Origin: a virus
Virus record (IMG/VR): IMGVR_UViG_3300031972_000486
Location: 1 to 42,173 of that record
Direction: 5' to 3' (one strand)
DNA length: 42,173 nt
The translations under genes were made by a program, and so were the position numbers. Positions within the stretch are counted from its first letter, which is position 1, and every line of letters starts with the position of its first letter. Under the pieces are notes generated by a model. The model saw nothing but the letters and a program-made list of their open reading frames with translations, was not told the DNA's origin and made no database searches. Shown piece after piece: positions 34,269 through 40,791 of the stretch.

Positions 34269-34447
34269 TAGATAGACTCCTTATTTCTTAATAATTTTGC
34301 TAATCTTTTATTATGGTTTTCGTTTATACTTAATGCATTTTCATAATTAAGTTTTGATATATTGCGAAAACCTAAAAGCTTTTGCGTTATTTTTGATACT
34401 GGCTTTCTAAACTTAACTAAACCAGTTTTTGATTTATAATAATACAT
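34268..34447 (-). CDS. 59-residue basic protein, unknown
   Basis: Starts MYYYKSKTGLVKFRKPVSK; Lys/Asn-rich and basic throughout. TAATG overlaps at both ends (with the 58-residue gene before and the glycosylase-like gene after) make the frame convincing. Could bind nucleic acid; no family recognised. Confidence 0.65.
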   Translation of the reverse strand: MYYYKSKTGLVKFRKPVSKITQKLLGFRNISKLNYENALSINENHNKRLAKLLRNKESI

Positions 34448-34623
34448 TATACGAAAACCTTAGTTGAACTTTTTAAAAAAATTTCTCTATTGATATCATC
34501 TATATCAGAACAAGAAAAAGTTTTATCCGATTTGTTATAATGGTTTTTTATGTAAGACGTTTTTGAGTCTTCCTTACGTTGGAATAAACCATTTTTTGGT
34601 ATGTGCTTTAATTCAATAAACAT
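34447..34623 (-). CDS. 58-residue conserved-type small phage protein
   Basis: Pattern MFIELKHIPKNGLFQRK, TSYIKNHYNKSDKTFSC and INREIFLKSSTKVFV. This resembles a common family of small phage or bacterial proteins (L.dIP.G..Fk.k...k.YiR.hYdrs.KtYsC...dDi..E.f.k....VFv) whose role is unknown. AAATAATATG precedes the start; TAATG joins it to the following gene. Confidence 0.7.
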   Translation of the reverse strand: MFIELKHIPKNGLFQRKEDSKTSYIKNHYNKSDKTFSCSDIDDINREIFLKSSTKVFV

Positions 34624-34635
34624 ATTATTTCCTTT

Positions 34636-34962
34636 CTATTTGATAGGTTTAATTGTGATTGTTTTGTGAGAGTTGCTATTAGCAAACGTCACTTTGTATT
34701 TACTATTATTGCCAAAAAATTTAGTTATAGCTTTTCCTGTAATATCAATAATAGGTCTAGACTTAGTGCCAGATATTTTGTTTTTCTTAATAGCATCATC
34801 GGCATAAAAGTTTAAGATTAGTTTAGAGTCTATAATTGACTTATAAAAAGTTTCATTATTAGAAAACTTATTAACCTCTAATATGGATCCCTCTATCCAG
34901 ATTCTGGCTTGTCCTTTGTTAATGCATTTGTTCAAAGTTATTTCTTCAAATGGATGAGTCAT
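34636..34962 (-). CDS. 108-residue early protein, unknown
   Basis: Beta-type. INKGQARIWIEGSIL near the N-terminus recalls a motif (kGk.RiWieG..L) of small phage proteins; IIDITGKAI and KTITIKPIK follow. Function unknown. Starts one base after the stop of the 27-residue membrane peptide. Confidence 0.65.
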   Translation of the reverse strand: MTHPFEEITLNKCINKGQARIWIEGSILEVNKFSNNETFYKSIIDSKLILNFYADDAIKKNKISGTKSRPIIDITGKAITKFFGNNSKYKVTFANSNSHKTITIKPIK

Positions 34963-34963
34963 A

Positions 34964-35047
34964 TTATAATATCCTTAATTGTTGGATTAATTCATAAACT
35001 AAATACGCGCCAAATAGTGCAACGAAAATGTAAAAGATTGTAAGCAT
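34964..35047 (-). CDS. 27-residue membrane peptide
   Basis: MLTIFYIFVALFGAYLVYEL, almost entirely one membrane helix with a short polar end. The ATG overlaps the stop of the first leftward gene (TAATG). A membrane-acting early peptide is possible; very short, so uncertain. Confidence 0.5.
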   Translation of the reverse strand: MLTIFYIFVALFGAYLVYELIQQLRIL

Positions 35048-35247
35048 TATAAACGCCACCCATTTATATACATAAAACTTTGTCTATCTAAACAATAGGC
35101 TCTAAATGTACTGTTTAAATCTGTAATCGGTTTAATTAATACAGAGCCGATATAATGGCTGGAATTCATAGTTAATTCTTTTGTATAGCCTTGCTTTATT
35201 GCGATGCTTTTACAAAATGGTTTATTCCTTTTGAATGATAATTTCAT
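35047..35247 (-). CDS. 66-residue basic early protein, first leftward gene
   Basis: Starts MKLSFKRNKPFCKSIAIKQG; basic, small. AAAGGAT lies eight bases ahead of the ATG. It begins the leftward transcription block and so is probably made first after infection, where host-takeover proteins are usual. No family recognised. Confidence 0.6.
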   Translation of the reverse strand: MKLSFKRNKPFCKSIAIKQGYTKELTMNSSHYIGSVLIKPITDLNSTFRAYCLDRQSFMYINGWRL

Positions 35248-35262
35248 ATTGTTTTATCCTTT

Positions 35263-35318
35263 ATAAATAACGAATCAGTAACGACTCTCAATAATTGATA
35301 TTAACATTTAACTGACAA
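35263..35318 (-). promoter_or_regulatory. leftward early promoter region
   Basis: Two candidate pairs on the minus strand: TTGTCA-17-ATTATT (35318-35290) and TTGAGA-17-ATTTAT (35291-35263). Neither is a strong match. The AT-rich block has TTAACTGA words as at the other leftward promoters. Confidence 0.4.
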
Positions 35319-35358
35319 TAGATAAACCATATCAGTTAAAATAGTCGCTGCTGTTGCT

Positions 35359-35467
35359 ACGCGCTCAGTGCATAGGTGCTATGCGCTCAGGGCATGTGAG
35401 TAGTGACCGTTGTGTGAGAGTAGGTATGCGCTCAGTGCATAGGTACTTATGCGTCTACTGCATAGGT
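35359..35467. repeat. phased iteron-like direct repeats
   Basis: Four copies of about ATGCGCTCAGTGCATAGGT start at 35359, 35381, 35426 and 35449. Spacings of 22, 45 and 23 bases equal one, two and one repeat units, about two helix turns each. The gap at 35403 holds a diverged sequence. Each unit begins TGCGCTC and carries an inner TGC/GCA dyad. Typical of initiator or regulator binding arrays. Confidence 0.75.
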
Positions 35468-35560
35468 CTAGCTCGTGGTTGGGTGAGTAGGTTGTATATC
35501 TTTTTGATTTTGAGTGTGCGCGCCACAAGTAGGGATGTACTTCTGAAACCATAACATTAA

Positions 35561-35609
35561 ATTAACTGATATAGTATTAGTTATAAGATGTAATGTTAAC
35601 AAATGCTTA
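35561..35609. repeat. AT-rich inverted repeat with TTAACTGATAT
   Basis: TAACATTA (35552-35559) and TAATGTTA (35591-35598) are perfect 8-bp inverted arms around the word ATTAACTGATAT (35561-35572). No gene lies here. Confidence 0.5.
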
Positions 35610-35711
35610 ACTAAGTATAGTTCTAAATAAATATATTATCCTACTAGATAACCTATAGTTTAGGATATTTTCCCCACAAAATCAGTGCTTTATATATGTG
35701 AGTAGTTGCGA

Positions 35712-35741
35712 GGGGGGCGTGGGACACTGGGGGGTTAGGGG
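35712..35741 (+). other. G-quadruplex motif
   Basis: Four G runs of 6, 3, 6 and 4 (35712-17, 35721-23, 35729-34, 35738-41) with loops CGT, ACACT and TTA fit the G3+N1-7 rule on the plus strand. TTATATATGT flanks it on both sides (near 35691 and 35746). This is the most G-rich spot noticed in the window. Confidence 0.8.
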
Positions 35742-35927
35742 TACGTTATATATGTATAGTTACACACACGGGGTTTTTCCGACCTGGTAGTTTGTACACC
35801 TAAAACTACTTTATTTGTGATCACATTCACTAGTAACCAGCTTATAACTGCGACATGTTGACACACTAAGCGCAATAATGTTTGACTACTAGCTAAAAAT
35901 CAGTATAACTGCGTAGCAGTAGCAGCC

Positions 35928-36002
35928 TTAAAGTAATACTTTAAAGTATTAACATACCTTTCTCCTAAAGAGAAAGGAAGTATAACTTAAAAGTAATACT
36001 TA
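35928..36002. repeat. AT-rich near-palindromes and hairpin
   Basis: TTAAAGTAATACTTTAA (35928-35944) is a near-palindrome, and AAAGTAATACTTA recurs at 35990-36002. Between them CCTTTCTC and GAGAAAGG form an 8-bp stem with a 5-base loop (35957-35977). The stretch is AT-rich and directly precedes the promoter at 36025, as a DNA-unwinding element or operator set might. Confidence 0.6.
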
Positions 36003-36024
36003 TACACATATTAAATTATTATAG

Positions 36025-36053
36025 TTGACACCCTATTAACTTTGTATTATGAT
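36025..36053 (+). promoter_or_regulatory. consensus sigma70-type promoter
   Basis: TTGACA (36025-36030), 17-base spacer, TATGAT (36048-36053). This is the best promoter match in the window. Transcription would start near 36059-36061, exactly at the first base of a 14-bp inverted repeat. Confidence 0.75.
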
Positions 36054-36058
36054 TCTTG

Positions 36059-36215
36059 TTATGTAACATACATCACATAAAGGTTTGTCTCTCCCTCCCT
36101 TTAAACTTTGTATGTTACATAAACTAAAATACTATTTGTTTGTATATTCCTGTATGAACCACCTTACGCGCTACATTAAGTATCCCTCCTTTCGTACTTA
36201 GTGTGGCGCGTTTTT
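36059..36215 (+). ncRNA. candidate anti-SD small RNA (cuckoo-like)
   Basis: A ~157-nt RNA is predicted between a consensus promoter and an intrinsic terminator. Hairpin 1: perfect 14-bp arms 36059-36072 and 36109-36122, with an inner 6-bp stem (36078-36083 with 36098-36103) whose apical loop reads TTTGTCTCTCCCTC. A 43-nt AU-rich linker follows. Hairpin 2 is the terminator, with loop TCCCTCCTTTCG. Both loops are complementary to Shine-Dalgarno sequences. Two hairpins with anti-SD loops describe the cuckoo/alpha-r14 RNAs of Alphaproteobacteria. It may instead be an attenuated leader of the gene at 36252. Confidence 0.5.
36166..36215 (+). terminator. strong intrinsic terminator / attenuator
   Basis: A 17-bp stem (36166-36182 with 36195-36211) containing two G-U pairs, a 12-base loop, then five T. 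It lies upstream of the first rightward gene, so it either ends a small RNA or attenuates that operon. Confidence 0.8.
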
Positions 36216-36251
36216 AACCCTCCTTAAAATTATATAAAATAAAACTTGACA

Positions 36252-36509
36252 ATGAGCAAAAAGCCAGTACAACTATATGCATCAGAGAATGTACTCGAAG
36301 AATTCTATAAAGCATTAATAGATAACAACCCTCGTGCCTTTAATCGTGTACATATCCCAAAATCTGATGTTTTCTATATTAGGGAAGCAATAAGGTGTAA
36401 TACTGGTGTGACGTACACACTAGATCACGTTGAAAGGGCTATGTACTTAGAGGGCTGGTTAAGTAGGCAAGAAGTCTTAGACCCCAATAGGGAACGAGAA
36501 TACGGATAG
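36252..36509 (+). CDS. 85-residue early protein, unknown
   Basis: Starts MSKKPVQLYASENVLEEFYK; helical, with HIPKSDVFYIREAI and VERAMYLEGWLSRQEVLD. I chose the ATG rather than a TTG two codons upstream. No Shine-Dalgarno is visible; the sequence 30 bases upstream (CCCTCCTTAAAA) is anti-SD instead. First gene of the rightward block, 36 bases after a terminator, so it needs read-through or its own start. Function unknown. Confidence 0.65.
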   Translation: MSKKPVQLYASENVLEEFYKALIDNNPRAFNRVHIPKSDVFYIREAIRCNTGVTYTLDHVERAMYLEGWLSRQEVLDPNREREYG

Positions 36510-36564
36510 TGTTGTTGTTCCTTAACGATCACTAACTTCTAGAAACAACAAAAAAGGAAAGCCA

Positions 36565-36804
36565 ATGGATAGAATGATGAAATCTGTGGCTGGGTTAACT
36601 AACCTAGGCGTAGCACTTCTGACACTCTCGATAGTGGTATCAATACTAGTGGGACCAGGGAACATGTTGTTCTTAGGTAACGTAGTAGAAAATATAATTA
36701 GTTTAATCTCTCTACTAGGTGGAGCAGGATTAGCTGGTTTAATTGCTTTAGGTGTCGTACTCCACTTGCTACAAGATGGCTGGTGCAACTGCGCTAAAAA
36801 GTAA
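36565..36804 (+). CDS. small two-span membrane protein, holin-like
   Basis: 79 residues with two membrane helices at about 12-30 (LGVALLTLSIVVSILVG) and 45-69 (ISLISLLGGAGLAGLIALGVVL) and a short C-terminal tail with two Cys. AAAGGAAA lies before the ATG. Size and topology suit a class II holin, but no lysin is adjacent. TAATG overlap with the next gene. Confidence 0.6.
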   Translation: MDRMMKSVAGLTNLGVALLTLSIVVSILVGPGNMLFLGNVVENIISLISLLGGAGLAGLIALGVVLHLLQDGWCNCAKK

Positions 36805-37556
36805 TGACAAAAATGATTAGGCGGATATGTTACATAATAGCTCTGATAGGGGTTGCAATAGTAATTGTATCCTTATCGAGTTCTAAGAACGTATCTGCTG
36901 CCGATAGTAATACGGTTAGCAGCACAGTGGTTACAGATAAAAGTGTACCCACTGCGTCTGCCCCGTCTGTCGTCGTTAACAATAGCGATGTATGCAAATC
37001 GGCTGCCGCTGCCTCAGTACAAACACAAGTACTAGGTTTTGCTACGGGCATAACTATTACCGATGAAAACTGTGAGCGTATAAAACTAGCTCGTAGCCTG
37101 TACGGAATGGGTATGAAGGTAGCGGCAATATCAACCCTTTGTATGGATGCAAGGGTGTTTGATTCGATGTGGATGGCAGGTACGCCCTGTCCATTTATGG
37201 GAAAGATAGGGAATGAAGCTCTATTAGCCTGGAACAAGAACGTATCACTTATTCCAGCAAAATCTGAGATCAGAACCTTAAAAGAAATAGAGATAGCCGA
37301 AGAAGCTCTAGCTGAGAAGAAAGCGGCTGTACTAGCTAAGAAAGAAATAAAAGCACAGGAAGAGAATAACAAAATTGAGGCGGCTCGTTTAAAAGAAGAA
37401 AAACGTCTTCTAGTTAAAGAAGAGAAGCGACAAAAGAAACTAGAACTAAAGAAACGTAAGGCCCTAGCTGAAAAACGTAAAGAAAGAAGCGCAGATGGCG
37501 ACAAGAAAAAAGGTACTTGGGTATTCCCTATTGCCGCTCTTCTTTTGCTTTTATAG
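36804..37556 (+). CDS. exported/anchored marine phage protein, unknown
   Basis: 250 residues. N-terminal signal or anchor (RRICYIIALIGVAIVIVSL), then a disordered Ser/Val region, then a domain I recall from many marine phages: VLGFATGITITDENCERIKLARSLYGMGMKVAA in pieces, AISTLCMDARVFDSMW, AGTPCPFMGKIG. Its conserved Cys probably pair outside the cytoplasm. A long Lys/Glu helix follows, and the end is hydrophobic (WVFPIAALLLLL). A protein spanning the envelope is inferred. The last 62 bases also encode the next gene's signal peptide. Confidence 0.75.
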   Translation: MTKMIRRICYIIALIGVAIVIVSLSSSKNVSAADSNTVSSTVVTDKSVPTASAPSVVVNNSDVCKSAAAASVQTQVLGFATGITITDENCERIKLARSLYGMGMKVAAISTLCMDARVFDSMWMAGTPCPFMGKIGNEALLAWNKNVSLIPAKSEIRTLKEIEIAEEALAEKKAAVLAKKEIKAQEENNKIEAARLKEEKRLLVKEEKRQKKLELKKRKALAEKRKERSADGDKKKGTWVFPIAALLLLL

Positions 37557-39228
37557 TACAGAGCTAATAGCTGACAACCCAGACTGCACAAATACTACGG
37601 TAGGACTTTGTACCCCGACTGTTATTGAATTAATTGAAACTGAAGTAATAACTGAATCGAGTAGCGACTCTACAGGTATAACTGAAATAGAAACAACTAC
37701 AGTAACGACCACAACTACAACCACAACGAATGAAGATAGTGGTGACATATTAGATAGCGATAATGGATTTGTATCATCATCAAAAGAAGGTGATATGGAT
37801 GTTGACTGGGGTGGGCAGGGTTCAGCTTCGATGCCAACTGGGTCCACCTGTGGAGACCTAGGTACAGATAAATGTGCTGAGATCACTGGAAGTGGTTCGA
37901 GTACAAGTACAATGGGCGTAGCTGGAATGGGTACAACATTCATACAGACGATAGATGTACAGAACTTAAATATGTCAGACAAAGGCGGCAGAGTTAACTA
38001 CACTATTAAAGTGCATAAGAAAGATAGCGCAGACTCAATCTATATGCACATTACGGGTCGTGACGGAACAACTTCAGCATTTGCTGGTACAGACTTATTA
38101 TCCGCAGCAGGAGTAGCAACAGGATATGCTGAATACACTGGTGGTTTTGATTTTGGTGGAAGTCTTACTTCAATTATTGTAGAAGTGGGCGGCAGAGACA
38201 TAAACCTAGCTATAGGGCCTGTGTTCGATGATGTAACCGTAAATGTTTTATGGAATATAGTTAACACTATAGTAACGCAGCACATAACGACAATAGAGAC
38301 TTTTATAGCTACAGGCGGATACGACGAAGAAGTAATAGACATAGCTGAAGACATATTTGATAATAATGATTTTATAGAAAACCCTAATGGGGATATTGAC
38401 ATTCAACCTAATTTTGATGATGATATGGCAGGGGGAGATTCATACGAGTCTATAGAGTTAGAATTAGATATCCCCGATATAGAAATAGATATGGACTTTG
38501 ATATAGGTCCACCTACCAATGTTGAAGTTACGATGGAAAGCAACATTGAAATGGATATAGAATTAGAAATGGATATGCCAGATGTTAATGTCGAACCAAA
38601 TACAGTTGATGCTCCGCCCCCTGAAAACATTGAAGTGGCGGCTAACGATATGGAAAATACTGACCTTCCTGAAGTTAAGGATGTATCTGAAAATGAAACG
38701 CCTGGACCTGATGCAGAAACTAAAGAGCCGCAGCCTGAACCCGAAGAAGTGGTTTCTGAGCCAGAGGTAGTTGAAGAACCAGAAGCAAAAGAAGAAGAAC
38801 CAACTAAAGAAGAACCTAAGGAAGAAGAAAAGAAACCTGAAGTTAAAGTAGTTGCCAAAGAAGAACCTAAAGAAAAAGAAGAGGTAGCTGCAAAAGAAGA
38901 AGAGAAGAAAGAAGAGCCTAAACAAACTAAGGCTCAAAAAAAACAAGACCAAAAACAAAAAGCAGGAAGTAAGATAGTAAAGAACATGGGGGACAAAGGA
39001 CGGTACGACTCTACTAACCAACTCAAGACCCTCCTTGTAATGCAGGTACTAGGAAATTCTAAGACGTTTTTCAATGACCAGAAATTAATTCAAGATACAC
39101 CAGGATTTTTTTCTGATCTAATTGTACCTGACACCCAAATAAGCGATAATAATTTCGCTTCTTTTATCATGTTTGGAGGCTCTAACGTGAAGATGGATGC
39201 CCTCGTGGACAGTCAATATAACCAATAA
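37495..39228 (+). CDS. exported acidic/repetitive protein, virion-associated?
   Basis: 577 residues. A probable signal peptide (MATRKKVLGYSLLPLFFCFY then STELIA) starts out of frame inside the previous gene. Then a Thr-rich stretch, a beta domain at about 130-260 (GGRVNYTIKVH, TSIIVEVGGRDINLAIGP), a strongly acidic region with alternating IEIDMDFDI-type residues, and a Pro/Glu/Lys-rich spacer (about 390-490). The end has MQVLGNSKTFF, TPGFFSDLIVPD and FASFIMFGGSN, which I recall from other marine phage proteins of unknown role. A long envelope-spanning protein is likely. Confidence 0.7.
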   Translation: MATRKKVLGYSLLPLFFCFYSTELIADNPDCTNTTVGLCTPTVIELIETEVITESSSDSTGITEIETTTVTTTTTTTTNEDSGDILDSDNGFVSSSKEGDMDVDWGGQGSASMPTGSTCGDLGTDKCAEITGSGSSTSTMGVAGMGTTFIQTIDVQNLNMSDKGGRVNYTIKVHKKDSADSIYMHITGRDGTTSAFAGTDLLSAAGVATGYAEYTGGFDFGGSLTSIIVEVGGRDINLAIGPVFDDVTVNVLWNIVNTIVTQHITTIETFIATGGYDEEVIDIAEDIFDNNDFIENPNGDIDIQPNFDDDMAGGDSYESIELELDIPDIEIDMDFDIGPPTNVEVTMESNIEMDIELEMDMPDVNVEPNTVDAPPPENIEVAANDMENTDLPEVKDVSENETPGPDAETKEPQPEPEEVVSEPEVVEEPEAKEEEPTKEEPKEEEKKPEVKVVAKEEPKEKEEVAAKEEEKKEEPKQTKAQKKQDQKQKAGSKIVKNMGDKGRYDSTNQLKTLLVMQVLGNSKTFFNDQKLIQDTPGFFSDLIVPDTQISDNNFASFIMFGGSNVKMDALVDSQYNQ

Positions 39229-39249
39229 ATTAAATAAGGAATATACACA

Positions 39250-39795
39250 ATGGCAAATACTACAATGTATCAAGGTGTCGAAAAGATGCCAACAACATTT
39301 TCATTTGATGACGGACTAGCAGTAACAGGTACAATGGCTGTATCAGGTGCAGCTACATTTGATTCACAAAGTCAATCACCACGAGTAAACGTACTCGCAC
39401 AGGTAACAGGATATACTTCTGGTACTGTACTAACAGCAGCACAATCAGGGGCTATCGTAACATTCCCTGCAATGGGCGGTGCAGCAACTCTATCCCTACC
39501 AGCTTGTGCAACTTGTTTAGGTGCTACTTATACATTTGTAATGTTAGGTACAGCAGGTAACGATATTGACATTATTACTAACGGATCAGAAAAGATTCTT
39601 GGTTGTGTACCAAAAGGTGACGGTGACAACCTAGCAGTTGCAGACGCAAATGATTCTGCAGGTTTTGATGCTAACGCAGTTGTAGGTTCAAGTTTTAAAA
39701 TTACTTGTATTTCAACTACAGCAGCACTAGCCTTCTTGTTGCACGATGTCGTTGACGGTCTAGCAGCAAACACTGGCGGCATTAACCTTAAATAA
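39250..39795 (+). CDS. virion-type structural protein, unknown
   Basis: 181 residues, Ala/Thr/Gly/Val-rich and beta-type, starting MANTTMYQGVEKMPTTFSFD, with TGTMAVSGAATFDSQSQSP and three Cys in the middle (LPACATCLG, LGCVP). Good ATAAGGAA site upstream. Composition resembles head-decoration or fibre proteins. Location ahead of small basic proteins suggests a capsid-associated role, but this is inferred. Confidence 0.7.
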   Translation: MANTTMYQGVEKMPTTFSFDDGLAVTGTMAVSGAATFDSQSQSPRVNVLAQVTGYTSGTVLTAAQSGAIVTFPAMGGAATLSLPACATCLGATYTFVMLGTAGNDIDIITNGSEKILGCVPKGDGDNLAVADANDSAGFDANAVVGSSFKITCISTTAALAFLLHDVVDGLAANTGGINLK

Positions 39796-39811
39796 TGATA
39801 GGTAGCTAAAC

Positions 39812-39964
39812 ATGGCAAAGAAACCTGGTCTATATGCAAATATAAATGCTAAACGTAACCGTATAAAAGCAGGCTCTAAAGAAAAAATGCGGAAAGTGGG
39901 TAGCAAAGGCGCACCTACTGCCGCAGCCTTTCGTAAGTCAGCTAAAACAGCAAAGAAAAGATAA
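39812..39964 (+). CDS. 50-residue Lys-rich conserved marine phage protein
   Basis: MAKKPGLYANINAKRNRIKA followed by GSKEKMRKVGSKGAPTAAAF and a basic end. This sequence type (KPGLYANIHAKRxRI, GSKGAPTxxAF) recurs in marine T7-like phages. Strongly basic, so DNA or capsid interior binding is plausible. Function unproven. Confidence 0.8.
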   Translation: MAKKPGLYANINAKRNRIKAGSKEKMRKVGSKGAPTAAAFRKSAKTAKKR

Positions 39965-39965
39965 C

Positions 39966-40790
39966 ATGGCAGAAGTCGAGTATAAGGGAATAAAGGTAGG
40001 TGGGTCAAAACTCCTACTCATAATACCTTTAGTCGGTACGATTATTGGGGGATTATGGGGTGGTTTTGAAGTTTACCAAAGATATTTATCTATGGAAAAG
40101 AAGATAGCTAACTTCGTGTCCCCCGATTTGTCACACATCGAAAATCATATGCTTATGGTTGAGGGTGAACTAGCTGTTATTAGCGAACAGTTCAATAATC
40201 TTAAAGAAGCTGACCTACTCGTTAATGAAATGATACGAGAACAAGTCAATTCAATCAAAGCATCTGTAGCTAATGTCTCCGCTAGTGTCCACGACTCAAA
40301 GATCGAGCTTCGAGAAGACTTGACGAGCATACAATCGAGTATGGACAAGCAAGAACAACGCATAAAAGATGACTTAGCTGCAGTTGAGACTACAGTAGAC
40401 GAACAAGAGACACGATTAAAGGACGATGTTGCAGCTATTGAAGCATTAATAGACGCAACAGAGCTTCGTGTCGATGAAAAACTAGATTCTGTTAAGACAT
40501 CTATGGATCAACAGGAAGATCGCATAGAATTAGACATAGATGATGTTGAAACATCTATAGATGCCCAGAGTTTAGACGTAAAAAGTACGTTATCTCAAGT
40601 CGAAAAAGACATGGCAGAGCAAGAACAGCGTAATCGACAGAACATAAAGGACGTAAGGGGCGTTATTAACGCTTTTGAGATCCGTATGGACGCTAAAATA
40701 GACAGATTAGACACTAAAATAGAAACTTTAGAGTTAAATTTAGACAATAAGATCAAAAAAGCTCTATTAAACCCCTTGGCAGGAAATTAA
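39966..40790 (+). CDS. membrane protein with nine 18-residue coiled-coil repeats
   Basis: 274 residues. A membrane helix lies at 16-34 (LLLIIPLVGTIIGGLWGGF). Residues 108-269 are nine consecutive 18-residue units of the form (M/I/V)DxQExRIxxDLxxVExS. An 18-residue period is five helix turns and is typical of long coiled coils mixing 11 and 7. The protein probably projects from the inner membrane into the periplasm or forms a rod in the virion. It sits between small basic proteins. The role is unknown; spanin-like or injection-related are options. Confidence 0.75.
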   Translation: MAEVEYKGIKVGGSKLLLIIPLVGTIIGGLWGGFEVYQRYLSMEKKIANFVSPDLSHIENHMLMVEGELAVISEQFNNLKEADLLVNEMIREQVNSIKASVANVSASVHDSKIELREDLTSIQSSMDKQEQRIKDDLAAVETTVDEQETRLKDDVAAIEALIDATELRVDEKLDSVKTSMDQQEDRIELDIDDVETSIDAQSLDVKSTLSQVEKDMAEQEQRNRQNIKDVRGVINAFEIRMDAKIDRLDTKIETLELNLDNKIKKALLNPLAGN

Positions 40791-40791
40791 T

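Larger units (their letters stand above)
35248..36251. other. 1-kb divergent non-coding control region
   Basis: Lies between the leftward and rightward gene blocks and holds no supported gene. It contains leftward promoter-like boxes, four 19-20-bp iteron-like repeats, a G-quadruplex motif, AT-rich near-palindromes, a perfect 8-bp hairpin (35957-35977), and the promoter, RNA and terminator at 36025-36215. It is the best place in the window for a replication origin. That is inferred from structure only. Confidence 0.7.

Noticed and set aside
35354-35554. A 66-codon open frame on the plus strand in the control region.
   Set aside because: It runs through the iteron repeats, has no ribosome site, and its sequence is low-complexity repeat translation. 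The repeats explain it better.
36060-36200. On the minus strand, AAGGAGGG sites followed by ATG and an immediate stop codon (ATGTAG, ATGTGA).
   Set aside because: The plus-strand promoter and terminator give a simpler reading in which the same bases are anti-SD loops; no frame extends beyond one codon.
36510-36564. Weak TTGTTGTT/AACAACAA inverted repeat between two genes.
   Set aside because: Short, A/T-rich stem with a long loop and no U-run; likely chance in this composition.
36830-37591. A 253-codon frame on the minus strand opposite the exported protein.
   Set aside because: It lies antisense to a well-supported plus-strand gene with signal peptide and coupling; its Ser/Phe-rich content mirrors Lys/Glu codons.
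38403-39021. Overlapping minus-strand frames of about 150 codons.
   Set aside because: They mirror the acidic repetitive part of the plus-strand gene and have no ribosome site or coupling.
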